This document shows, one piece after another, positions 1 through 7,374 of a DNA stretch of 22,717 nucleotides. Made by a program: the position numbers and the translations under genes. The stretch comes from CAZQAA01 sp964591255 (GTDB taxonomy: Bacteria; Desulfobacterota; DSM-4660; Desulfatiglandales; Desulfatiglandaceae). Below the pieces are notes generated by a model. It ran no database searches and was not told the origin of the DNA. It worked only from the letters and a program-made list of their open reading frames with translations. Each line of letters opens with the position of its first letter. Positions within the stretch are counted from its first letter, which is position 1. The stretch covers positions 1 through 22,717 of the forward strand of contig CAZQAA010000052.1 of the NCBI GenBank assembly GCA_964591255.1, written 5' to 3'.

Positions 1-413
1 TTCTTTACTTTTGAGATGTACTTTTTGTCGTTTGTTATGAATACTGCTCTTCCGGTTATTGCCAGTGCATGATAAAGACAGTCAGTTAACTCCGGATAGC
101 CACGCTTTTTATTTCCCGTCCTCGCAATTTCTATAGCCTTCATTCGGACATCGGTGTTTGGGACAACAATTTTCAAAATATCTTGTTTTACTAATTTTTC
201 TATGTAGTTAAGATGCTTTTCAGCCTCGTCAAGGTCATCCAGGTTCCCACAAAGTACCTCTGTGATTTCATCAAGTAAGATACTGGGAACAGCTATCTGG
301 ATTTCTTCCAGAATTGCATCCTTAATAATTTGTTTGGCTGATTCAGACAGTGATCTGTTGTAGATGTATTCCAGAAATATGTTTGCATCCAGTACATATT
401 GTTTATTTGCCAT
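1..413 (-). CDS. PIN-domain (VapC-like) toxin, 3' end cut by window edge
   Basis: The frame opens with ATG at 413 and stays open for 137 codons to the window edge, so the C-terminus is missing or nearly complete. The acidic residues expected of a PIN ribonuclease are visible: Asp9 in VLDANIF, Glu49 in LLDEI, Asp111 in ELTDC and Asp129 in FITND. PIN toxins of type II toxin-antitoxin pairs are Mg-dependent RNases that cut tRNA, rRNA or mRNA; the target here cannot be read from sequence. The start lies 11 nt inside the end of the upstream antitoxin gene, the usual translationally coupled antitoxin-first order. Family assignment is strong; activity is inferred. Confidence 0.85.
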   Translation of the reverse strand, partial: MANKQYVLDANIFLEYIYNRSLSESAKQIIKDAILEEIQIAVPSILLDEITEVLCGNLDDLDEAEKHLNYIEKLVKQDILKIVVPNTDVRMKAIEIARTGNKKRGYPELTDCLYHALAITGRAVFITNDKKYISKVK

Positions 414-705
414 ATCCACTGCTGGCCTTGATTCTTTTTTGCTCACGCATAGATCTCAATACTTCAACAGGATCTTGGTTTATCCCAATGCTTGGCAAAC
501 TGCTTAATTCTTCCAGGAGCATCCTTTGTTCATTTGTGATTGATTTAGTCATTGACATGTTTGTAGAGCTACTTTCTATTGGCACAATTTTCGCGAGAGG
601 TTTACCCTTGCGTTCAATAGTAACAATATCTCCTTTGTGAAACACCTCATCCAACAAGGTGCCGAATTGTCTGCGTGCCAATGTTACATCTATGACTCGC
701 TCCAT
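403..705 (-). CDS. Phd/YefM-family antitoxin
   Basis: This 100-aa protein starts with the Phd/YefM fold: MERVIDVTLARRQFGTLLDE, followed by a GDIVTIERKGKPLAKIVP segment, the N-terminal DNA-binding dimerisation unit of the family. The C-terminal half (about residues 50-100) is charged and low in hydrophobics, as expected for the flexible part that wraps the toxin. ATG at 705-703 is preceded by a strong AGGAGG-type ribosome site (about 709-716). It overlaps the PIN toxin start by 11 nt. A perfect palindrome just upstream is the likely autoregulatory operator. By family knowledge it neutralises the toxin and represses the operon. Confidence 0.88.
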   Translation of the reverse strand: MERVIDVTLARRQFGTLLDEVFHKGDIVTIERKGKPLAKIVPIESSSTNMSMTKSITNEQRMLLEELSSLPSIGINQDPVEVLRSMREQKRIKASSGYGK

Positions 706-728
706 AATACCCTCCTTTCAAACGCATT

Positions 729-759
729 AACCATATTAACTATTATAGTTAATATGGTT
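729..759. promoter_or_regulatory. Palindromic operator of the toxin-antitoxin operon
   Basis: A perfect inverted repeat has 14-base arms (AACCATATTAACTA and its complement) and a 3-base centre TTA. It lies 24 bp upstream of the antitoxin start and is AT-rich, so it probably overlaps the promoter. Phd/YefM antitoxins bind palindromes at their own promoters, so this is the likely autoregulation site. The symmetry is seen directly; the role is inferred. Confidence 0.75.
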
Positions 760-897
760 GCCTTGTCAATCTCTTGTTTGTTGCGAATTTACTGAATTGT
801 ATACACCCGGCATGGACCTTGCCGCAAGGCATCATCTGAAGGAAGCCCGAATGCAAAGCTGTGAAACGCCTGATGTGTCTGCCTGGCGGCAGGCAGC

Positions 898-1244
898 TTA
901 AGCGACTTGTTCGCTCTCTATGATTTTTATCAGTCCGCTAAAGCCGTATATGGCAAGCCGACTCCCTCCTGCCTCGGAAATTATCTTTACTATTCCATGC
1001 TGTAACAAACTTTTGATAACTCTTGCAGCATGAGGCTTTGACAACCCTGATGCTTTAGTAAAATCAGGTGCCTGAAACATGATTTTAGAAAGCAAAAAAT
1101 CTTGTATTTGAATTGAATCCTTTGTTTTTGTAACTTTCTGAATGGTATTTTTCAGTTTTTCATATAATTCTACTACTCGTTTAGCACGCTTGGCATTGAC
1201 CTCAGCCTGGGTAGCAACCGCTGTATAAAAAATACTTAATCCAG
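898..1244 (-). pseudogene. Fic-family protein, C-terminal remnant
   Basis: Reading this strand from about 1236 to the TAA at 898-900 gives IFYTAVATQAEVNAKRA, then an LYEKLK helix, then a winged-helix-like end with FTKASGLSKPHAARVIKSLL and a glycine-rich turn. This matches the region after the catalytic FIC domain in many Fic AMP-transferases (the FLTAVAxQA helix, then a helix-turn-helix). The catalytic HPFxxGNGR motif is absent; the homologous part ends where the neighbouring PaaK-like gene stops (1245), in a different frame. There is no plausible start beyond an internal TTG at 1095. It is best read as a truncated, dead gene left by a rearrangement. Confidence 0.7.
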
Positions 1245-2594
1245 TTATTCTACTTTTCCTTTTTCCGGCCGCAGCTTCGATATCACGATGGGTATTTTGC
1301 CCGAAGAGTGCCTAATGACCTGATCAGTACGGATATAATTCAGCTTGATCTCCATCTCATTGCCTACAAAATTTCTAAGGACCTGTAAAAAAGTATCTTC
1401 ATGTGAGGGTTCAAAATTACGGTTTTTTATCAGATTTACCTCCAGGCGATTCTTTTTTTCCTGTAAGAACTGACCGAAAGCAAATCCTTTCACAGAATTC
1501 AGGGTAATATAGATAGAAGTAATAATATTTTCATCAGGTGTGACAATGACATCTTCATGACGGCCGTTAATGGCCTTTACAAGCGGCAGTGTCCGGCCGC
1601 AGGGACACTCGGGAGGGTCGTCATAAAGTTCGATCGTGTCACCTACCTCATACCGGATCAGAGGCATGGCCATATTATAAAAAGAGGTCCCTAATATCGA
1701 AGCTTTGCCAAGTCCCTCTCCAATGGCCTTGCGGTCCACCGCTTCCAAAAGGCCGTAATCGGAATTCATGTGGTACCCCCCATGAGGGCACTCGGTTATG
1801 GCTACTGTCCGCTCCATATGTCCATAGGTATCCAATGCCTTGCAGTTAAATACCCGCTCAATAAGCTCCCTGTATTTTGGTGTCAGCATCTCACCGGTGG
1901 AAAATACCGCCCTAAAAGCGATGTCCGTCACGTTTTTCTGTTGCATCCAGAAGGCAAGAAAATATAAGGCCGAGGCTACCCCCTTGAGGTATTTGGGTCT
2001 GTATTTACGTATGGTTTCCAGAATCGGTCCCAGAGTTTTCTGAGATATCCTTAAAGAATTCAGCAGAATTCGCCCGGTAAAATGATCAACTGCTGTTAAT
2101 CTTTTCATTCGTTCATGATTTTTGCCGAAATAATGGCTGCTCAATTCAGCAAAGCGTTGTCCCAGCTTGTATCCGGCCCAACTCCAGTGGCGCCAGTAAA
2201 ATACGAACTCGAGAGCGCGGGATGTTTTGTCTGAGAGAAAACGGCATGGTTTCCCGGTACTCCCGCTGGTATACTCCAGCCTGGGCTTGTATCGGTGTGT
2301 GGTATCTGCCATGAGGGAATAAAAATGTTGGCGCAGGCGCTCCTTTGTCAGGCGAGGAAAGGCGTGCAAATCTGGTGTTCCAGTGATGGAGTCCGGGTCT
2401 ATGTTTGCTTCATTAAACAGCGTCCTGTAGTAAGGAACATTTCGGACGGCATGCTTGAGAACCATTCTTATACGTCTCTCCCTGTATTGCTCCATTTCCT
2501 TTTTGGAGAAATACTGGCTCTTTTCAAAAAAACGCCTTAGCTTAAGAATGGAGTAGGGGGAAGCAAAATCCCGGAGTCTGAAATCGATTGACAT
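1245..2594 (-). CDS. PaaK/CapK-like adenylate-forming enzyme
   Basis: This 449-aa protein belongs to the phenylacetate-CoA ligase/CapK branch of the ANL superfamily. It shows the AMP-binding loop YTSGSTGKPCRF (about 108-119), a DTYGHMERTVAITECPHGG stretch in the adenine-binding region, a RYEVGDTIEL motif with the ribose-binding Asp, and the CPCGRTLPLVKAINGRHED hinge typical of PaaK proteins. The C-terminus ends in HSSGKIPIVIS. It starts 3 nt after the stop of the FAD oxidoreductase and follows a glycosyltransferase gene, so a role in making or attaching an acyl or amino-acid group in a surface glycan (as proposed for CapK) is more likely than phenylacetate breakdown. The substrate is unknown. 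Confidence 0.82.
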   Translation of the reverse strand: MSIDFRLRDFASPYSILKLRRFFEKSQYFSKKEMEQYRERRIRMVLKHAVRNVPYYRTLFNEANIDPDSITGTPDLHAFPRLTKERLRQHFYSLMADTTHRYKPRLEYTSGSTGKPCRFLSDKTSRALEFVFYWRHWSWAGYKLGQRFAELSSHYFGKNHERMKRLTAVDHFTGRILLNSLRISQKTLGPILETIRKYRPKYLKGVASALYFLAFWMQQKNVTDIAFRAVFSTGEMLTPKYRELIERVFNCKALDTYGHMERTVAITECPHGGYHMNSDYGLLEAVDRKAIGEGLGKASILGTSFYNMAMPLIRYEVGDTIELYDDPPECPCGRTLPLVKAINGRHEDVIVTPDENIITSIYITLNSVKGFAFGQFLQEKKNRLEVNLIKNRNFEPSHEDTFLQVLRNFVGNEMEIKLNYIRTDQVIRHSSGKIPIVISKLRPEKGKVE

Positions 2595-2597
2595 GGG

Positions 2598-4031
2598 CTA
2601 ATATCTCAAGCGAAAACTGAAAAAATCTTCCGATTTTTTCAGCCATTTTTCTTTTCTATCCTTTTCGTTATCCATCATAGACAGGACCTGCGAAAGTTCA
2701 AAGGCCATGTGCATACAATGATCCATGTTGCAATGCAGGAACAGTGCATTGCGTCCTACCAGGAAGAGATTCTTAAAGGTGTTCAGGTAGTCATATTTTT
2801 TTCGGAAAAGATTCCTGTAATTCAATGTGTAAACAGGATAGACATTTTTCAGCCTGTGTGCATAGCGTAGCCGTGTGTTTTTCGTTTCCCTTTTCAATAT
2901 ATTGACGGCCATCAGATCCTTTTTGCAGAGGTTGAACAGTTTTTCATCAGACATATTCCATATGGCATCATCTTCAGTAGCCGGGACCTCCACCGTAAGT
3001 ATGGTGGATGCCTTAAGATTATTCAGGTCGGGACTGTATTTGTTTAGTTCTGATACACGGCCGATAAGGTATGCAGGTTCCGGAAAGTAGAAGGCTTCAT
3101 TACGGTAAGGGAGAATATCCCCGGTTTCCATATAGATGACCCGCAATGAACGATAGAACATCTTCTTACGAATGGACATATCCTGCTGGCAATCAGACGT
3201 CTTTATCATATCCAGGAGGTCGTCCTGGCCGATAGTGGATATGAGGATGTCCAGTTTTATTTCCCTTCTGTCTCCCCGGGAGTCGCTGATTACCAGCGAA
3301 TCTAACTGTTGATGACCATTGGTCTTTATTTCTGTTATTTCAGCACTGAGAAAAAGCTGTCCCCCTTTGGCCAGAAACTCTTTTTTAATGTTTTCCGCCA
3401 GGACCCCCATACCCCTTTTAGGATAAAAGTAATAATCTATATGTCCTTTACGGATTTTTTGTAACAGCTCTTTTAGAAACAGGGGCAGCTCCAGATGTCC
3501 GTTACGGCTGACGGCCGGGTTGGGGGCTACTGTGGCCGGATCAATTCCCCAGAGTTTTAAGGCATAGGGCTTGAAAAGCCGTTCGTATATACCTTTTCCC
3601 ACCATGGAGATCATATAAGATTCGTAGGATAGGATATCGATATCCGCCTTTTTAAGGCGATTGGGAAATTTTATGACATAATCAAGTCCGAACATCAGAA
3701 AATCTCTTAATCCGAATCCCATTAAAATGTTGGGAATCGTGGGCGGATACTTAATGAAATTTTTGTTGCTGAACAACAATCCGTTTCTTTTCCTTTTCAA
3801 GAGGTCGTCATCACAGAGGGAAGACATGGTTTTGAAGATATCAGATGGAAAGAGCGGATGAATTCGGTGTGAACCAAGATCAAAGGATAAGCCATCCTTA
3901 TGGATAGTCCTGATCAGGCCACCGACAGCTTCTTCTTTTTCAATTAGGATGATCTTTTTCCCGTAAAGCTCTGAAAGCTTCCAGGCACAGGTAAGTCCAG
4001 TGATACCTGCGCCGATAATAACGATGGCCAC
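2598..4031 (-). CDS. FAD-dependent amine-oxidase / UGM-like oxidoreductase
   Basis: The N-terminus AIVIIGAGITGLTCAWKL is a Rossmann dinucleotide loop, followed by the FAD-ribose acidic residue and Gly pair in LIEKEEAVGGLIRT and then FDLGSHRIHP. Later come YFYPKRGMGVLAENI and a C-terminal FAD-binding stretch VGRNALFLHCNMDH. This pattern fits the protoporphyrinogen-oxidase/UDP-galactopyranose-mutase-like group often found in glycan clusters. The frame also opens with GTG at 4040, but AAAAGGAG overlaps that codon and sits 8 nt before GTG at 4031, so I choose 4031. It probably acts with the flanking PaaK-like enzyme and glycosyltransferase; the reaction is unknown. Confidence 0.8.
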   Translation of the reverse strand: MAIVIIGAGITGLTCAWKLSELYGKKIILIEKEEAVGGLIRTIHKDGLSFDLGSHRIHPLFPSDIFKTMSSLCDDDLLKRKRNGLLFSNKNFIKYPPTIPNILMGFGLRDFLMFGLDYVIKFPNRLKKADIDILSYESYMISMVGKGIYERLFKPYALKLWGIDPATVAPNPAVSRNGHLELPLFLKELLQKIRKGHIDYYFYPKRGMGVLAENIKKEFLAKGGQLFLSAEITEIKTNGHQQLDSLVISDSRGDRREIKLDILISTIGQDDLLDMIKTSDCQQDMSIRKKMFYRSLRVIYMETGDILPYRNEAFYFPEPAYLIGRVSELNKYSPDLNNLKASTILTVEVPATEDDAIWNMSDEKLFNLCKKDLMAVNILKRETKNTRLRYAHRLKNVYPVYTLNYRNLFRKKYDYLNTFKNLFLVGRNALFLHCNMDHCMHMAFELSQVLSMMDNEKDRKEKWLKKSEDFFSFRLRY

Positions 4032-4081
4032 GATTGTCACTCCTTTTGTCAGCCTTGGATCATAGCCGCAACGCCAATTGA

Positions 4082-5977
4082 TTAAGATAGGCGGAAAATA
4101 TTTACAAATTGTTCCTTGTTGACCCTGATTTGCGTAACGAATTTATAAGGGCCGGTATCTCCTGGTTTAGCCAGGGACGCAATATTCTCCAAGTGCCATA
4201 GTTTATAGAATCTGTTTTCCGGAAACATGCCCAGTCTGGAATCCCACACAACATACTCTACCTTATTCTCATGACATTGTTTGACAAACTGAATGGGATT
4301 ATCCGCATGAATTGAATGAATGTGTATGAAATTATCATTATCCTCGGGTGCAAAAATACCCATTAAGTTCGGCATGGTCGTGACAAGTTTTTTCCCCTCC
4401 TGGGCGTTGGAAATATACCAGTCGGCCAACAGTTTGAATTCCATATCATGCTGGCCGTTACCAGCAGCAAAGGACAGCATGAGCTGATTGGAGACTATCA
4501 TCATGCAGACCAGTATGGATGCTGTCAAATCAGATATTAAACGGTTGGATCTATATAAGGTCCTCTGCAAAATAAAAATCAGAACTACCACACCAATTGC
4601 AACATAAGGTATGGATACTGAACGGCTGCTATACCCTGCTGCCCTGTCCAGAAATGGTATGAGTTTGACCAGCCAAAGGATGGCTAACAGGGCAACGGCT
4701 GCATGCAGGCACGGGAGAACCCTGTTTGGTATCTTTACCCTGGCCGTGAAAAGCCTCCACGAACCTTGTATCCCATACACACACAGGACAATGACTATCC
4801 AGTGAATGATCATACAGCATCGCGCAAGCACAAAGGAATGAGCGGTATGTACCAGGACATAAAGTACGAGAAATAACAGCAGTGCCAAGATCTGCCATTG
4901 TCGCTTGATCAAGCCATAGACAGAACCGAACACAAAACTTGCTGCTGTGAAGAATTTACACAGGTCCATCATCACTCCCATCATGTTTTTGGCATTGGGA
5001 ATAGGAAAGAATAACGGAGAAATACCCGTTTTCCATATTGTCTTAATGTATATTATGAACGTTCTTCCAAATTCACCGCCAGCACCAAGCTCTTTCAAAT
5101 AATGGGTTTCATCCTCATTGCCGAAATTCAGGGCCGTTCCCAACATCCACAATATTAACGGAAGTGATGCAAGTAGCGAATAAAGGAATGCGACAGTGTG
5201 ACGCCGGGTGCCCTTTTCATAAATCATATCCATGACAAAAGCTGCCAGTATAAGTGCTGCCCCCTCATAGCGCACCATCGTTGTGATTGATGCAAAGAGA
5301 TATACCCATTTTGACCGTTTGAACATGAAAAAGAAAGTAAGCAGGACAAAAAACAGGAGCGTCGTTTCCACAATTGGGTCCACCAGCATCCGGATGACAT
5401 AGGGGTTGAGCATTGCCATCAATGCAACGAATATTGCCGCTTTGCCTATGATTCTTTTGCTGACAAGATACAGCAGCAAAATATTGAAGGGGTGCAGGAT
5501 GGCATTAAGCAGCCAGCCTGCTGTTAAGTCCGGATATCTGCCCCCAACGATCTTGCTGAGGGCCACCTGTAATATGCCCAGAACAGGTGCGCGTTTAAAG
5601 CTTGTGGGAATCTGAAATGATAGAAGCTGGTGCCCTACCTTTACAAAATCGGTAAAGTCGGGGTTAGGTACAAGCTGATGGCCGAAATAAAGGAGAGAAT
5701 GATATGCGCCAAAGGCAAGCAGGATCGCCATCATATAATACTCGAAATATTTCTGCCTGGCTGCCAGGGCCTTGGTTTTATCTTTATTAACTTTTGTCTT
5801 GGCTGATTTTATCTTGTGTTTACCAGCCCTTTTTGTTTTAAATTTACGGCCCATAACTTTTGTAATCCAAGTGGAGAAAATGTCCTGATTGCTTTTAGCC
5901 AGCTTTAAGTTGCATCTTTTTATCCTTATCTCGTTTTCCATAGGACCAGAATGGCAAGGCTTGATAATATCGTTCAA
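4082..5977 (-). CDS. GT-C family membrane glycosyltransferase
   Basis: This protein of about 630 aa has a basic cytosolic N-terminus (many Lys between residues 40 and 75) and then about a dozen hydrophobic helices. The first exoplasmic loop carries PNPDFTDF, an acidic pair where GT-C enzymes (PMT/ArnT/GT39-GT83 types) place the catalytic Asp, followed by TSFKRAPVLGI, like the usual RxP motif. The last 120 residues form a soluble domain. The family transfers a sugar from a polyprenyl-phosphate donor on the outer face of the membrane. The start is uncertain: TTG at 5977 and the ATGs at residues 13 and 43 all lack a clear ribosome site. Acceptor and sugar are unknown. Confidence 0.78.
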   Translation of the reverse strand: MNDIIKPCHSGPMENEIRIKRCNLKLAKSNQDIFSTWITKVMGRKFKTKRAGKHKIKSAKTKVNKDKTKALAARQKYFEYYMMAILLAFGAYHSLLYFGHQLVPNPDFTDFVKVGHQLLSFQIPTSFKRAPVLGILQVALSKIVGGRYPDLTAGWLLNAILHPFNILLLYLVSKRIIGKAAIFVALMAMLNPYVIRMLVDPIVETTLLFFVLLTFFFMFKRSKWVYLFASITTMVRYEGAALILAAFVMDMIYEKGTRRHTVAFLYSLLASLPLILWMLGTALNFGNEDETHYLKELGAGGEFGRTFIIYIKTIWKTGISPLFFPIPNAKNMMGVMMDLCKFFTAASFVFGSVYGLIKRQWQILALLLFLVLYVLVHTAHSFVLARCCMIIHWIVIVLCVYGIQGSWRLFTARVKIPNRVLPCLHAAVALLAILWLVKLIPFLDRAAGYSSRSVSIPYVAIGVVVLIFILQRTLYRSNRLISDLTASILVCMMIVSNQLMLSFAAGNGQHDMEFKLLADWYISNAQEGKKLVTTMPNLMGIFAPEDNDNFIHIHSIHADNPIQFVKQCHENKVEYVVWDSRLGMFPENRFYKLWHLENIASLAKPGDTGPYKFVTQIRVNKEQFVNIFRLS

Positions 5978-6016
5978 GGTTAGGGGATGTAAATGTTTTT
6001 AATGGTTTTTGAACGA

Positions 6017-6163
6017 TTAATCCAGGATCAGCGTCATGAAAACAGAACTTTTCATATTTGGCAGTATGCCATGGATGTTCGAAATGGAAGGATGGTCACC
6101 TCTCGAGTCCATGTCGATTTTAGTTGCTTTTGCCTTAAAGGATAGTGAATAATTTGACTCCAT
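6017..6163 (-). CDS. Small ORF (48 aa), possible operon leader
   Basis: ATG at 6163-6161 is preceded by AGGAG (6169-6173) at a 5-nt spacing, a better ribosome site than that of the glycosyltransferase 39 nt downstream. The 48-residue product begins MESNYSLSFKAKATKID and contains GDHPSISNIHGILPN. I recognise no family, membrane helix or metal motif. It could be a real small protein, a translated leader for the downstream operon, or chance. A 38-codon frame on the other strand (6036-6152) competes for the same bases. Confidence 0.38.
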   Translation of the reverse strand: MESNYSLSFKAKATKIDMDSRGDHPSISNIHGILPNMKSSVFMTLILD

Positions 6164-6253
6164 TTTCTCTCCTGTTTTTGGAAGATTGCATAAAGATGTG
6201 TATATGCAGGAGGTTTAGAAACGGGGGCCTAATGTGATACAGGAGGAAGACTA

Positions 6254-6565
6254 ATGAATATCCTTTTTATTATTACAACAGAGGATGGAGAAACCATATA
6301 TAATGCCATGAGATTGGCCAATAAGGGTATCCAGAAAGGCGACAGCATAAGTGTTTTCATGCTCGGCAAAGGCGTGCTTTTCGAAAAGAGCGGGACAGAA
6401 GAATTTGATGTGATGGAACAGATCAACACCTTCGAAGGGGATTTTTATGTCTGAGGTGTGTGCATGAAATCCCACGGTCTTGCGGGATCCAGTACCTGCC
6501 CCATCGGCTGGATGGACGACCTTTACGATCTTATAAGGGAGTCAGACAAGGTCTTGACCTTCTAA
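6254..6565 (+). CDS. DsrE-like selenoprotein with in-frame UGA (Sec67)
   Basis: ATG at 6254 follows AGGAGG (6241-6246). The frame reads MNILFIITTEDGETIYNAMR, a DsrE/DsrF-type start, meets TGA at 6452-6454, and continues GVCMKSHGLAGSSTCPIG to TAA at 6563-6565, giving 103 aa if UGA is read as selenocysteine. The part after UGA is clearly coding in style, ending in DDLYDLIRESDKVLTF as in DsrE proteins with a Cys at this site. Sec67 would form a UxxC motif with Cys70; Cys82 is the third redox residue. A bacterial-SECIS-like hairpin follows, and tRNA-Sec is encoded at 15309-15406. DsrE-fold proteins handle sulfur transfer or thiol redox; the partner is unknown. The gene is a monocistron meeting the crotonase gene tail to tail. 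Confidence 0.87.
6455..6488 (+). promoter_or_regulatory. Bacterial SECIS-like hairpin after UGA
   Basis: Bases 6469-6473 (AUCCC) pair with 6484-6488 (GGGAU). After one A-C mismatch, C6475 pairs with G6482, leaving an apical loop GGUCUU at 6476-6481. The loop begins 21 nt after the UGA. From memory, bacterial SECIS elements place a G-U-bearing apical loop roughly 16-37 nt after UGA, and E. coli fdhF has GGUCU in its loop, so this fits. The lower stem is weak. No folding program was run. Confidence 0.65.
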
Positions 6566-7341
6566 AAATATTTGGTGGTCTTTTTTTCATTGTCAAGCAG
6601 GCTTCGGGCGACAAGCAGGGTCTGATTGCGGTCTTCCAGGTTAAGGGATTGCTCAAGTCCTCCTATATCCAGGTTTACATTGATGGCCTCCTTTGTCAGG
6701 CGAAGCCCCATGGGATTTTTGCTGTTCATGACACGGGCCAGTTCAAGGGCAACCTCCATGAGCGCATCATTTTCTACAATTCTGCTTGCAAGCCCAAGCG
6801 CCATAGCTTCGTCCGCGGACATAAAATTTCCCGTCAGCATAAATTCATATGCCCTTCCGGCCCCTATTAGCCTGGGAAGAAAATAGCTGCATGCCATATC
6901 GGCCCCACCCAGCCCTATGTTTATATACGCGGCAGAAAATCGGGTGTTTCTTGCAATCACCCTCATGTCCGATGCAAGGGCAAAGCTGAAACCAAGCCCC
7001 ACGGCAGGACCGTGTATGGCACATACAATGGGCTGAGGTGCCTGCCGCATGGCAAGATTGAGTCGGGCCAAACGGTGCTGGAACCTGTAGAACCGGTCCG
7101 GGTCCATTTCCTGTATCATTTTTCCAGCTTCCTTCATATCAAGACCGGCACAAAAACCCCTTTTACCATTCCCTTTCATAATGATCACATGGGTCTCAAG
7201 ATCATAGAGGCGTTCTTTCCAAAAGGCATCCAGTTCTTCCATCATTCTATGATTTACACAGTTGTATTTACGGGGACGATTAAGTGACAGGATCCCGATA
7301 CCGGCCTCTTCCACCTTGTATTCAATGGTTTCGTAATCCAT
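6562..7341 (-). CDS. Enoyl-CoA hydratase/isomerase (crotonase) family protein
   Basis: At 259 aa this is normal crotonase length. It shows the first oxyanion-hole loop GFCAGLDMKEA, the second in IHGPAVGLGFSFALASDMR, and the helix region MSADEAMALGLASRIVEND. In the active-site strand the sequence is FSAAYINIGLGGADMACSYF, so the position of Glu144 of rat mitochondrial hydratase appears to be Tyr and the second Glu is not evident, though an Asp is close. The reaction may therefore be isomerisation, hydrolysis or another crotonase chemistry rather than hydration. It lies 33 nt downstream of the acyl-CoA synthetase gene on the same strand, so both probably act on the same acyl-CoA. Confidence 0.85.
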   Translation of the reverse strand: MDYETIEYKVEEAGIGILSLNRPRKYNCVNHRMMEELDAFWKERLYDLETHVIIMKGNGKRGFCAGLDMKEAGKMIQEMDPDRFYRFQHRLARLNLAMRQAPQPIVCAIHGPAVGLGFSFALASDMRVIARNTRFSAAYINIGLGGADMACSYFLPRLIGAGRAYEFMLTGNFMSADEAMALGLASRIVENDALMEVALELARVMNSKNPMGLRLTKEAINVNLDIGGLEQSLNLEDRNQTLLVARSLLDNEKKTTKYF

Positions 7342-7374
7342 ATGATCTCCTCATGTTTCAATATGAAAAAGCTC

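Noticed and set aside
879..896. Hairpin CTGCCT/AGGCAG next to the Fic stop as a terminator or attachment site
   Set aside because: Arms are only 6 bp and no T-run or integrase gene accompanies it.
6036..6152. 38-codon plus-strand frame starting MKTELFIFGS
   Set aside because: It has a weak AGGA site and competes with the opposite 48-aa frame, which has a better ribosome site. I cannot exclude it.
6452..6454. TGA as the true end of the DsrE-like gene, or as a sequencing error
   Set aside because: Family-like sequence continues in frame for 36 codons, a SECIS-like hairpin follows and tRNA-Sec is present, so decoding as Sec explains more. A sequencing error would not explain the hairpin.
6460..6870. 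136-codon plus-strand frame
   Set aside because: It lies out of frame with the selenoprotein and antisense to the crotonase gene; it has no ribosome site or family resemblance.
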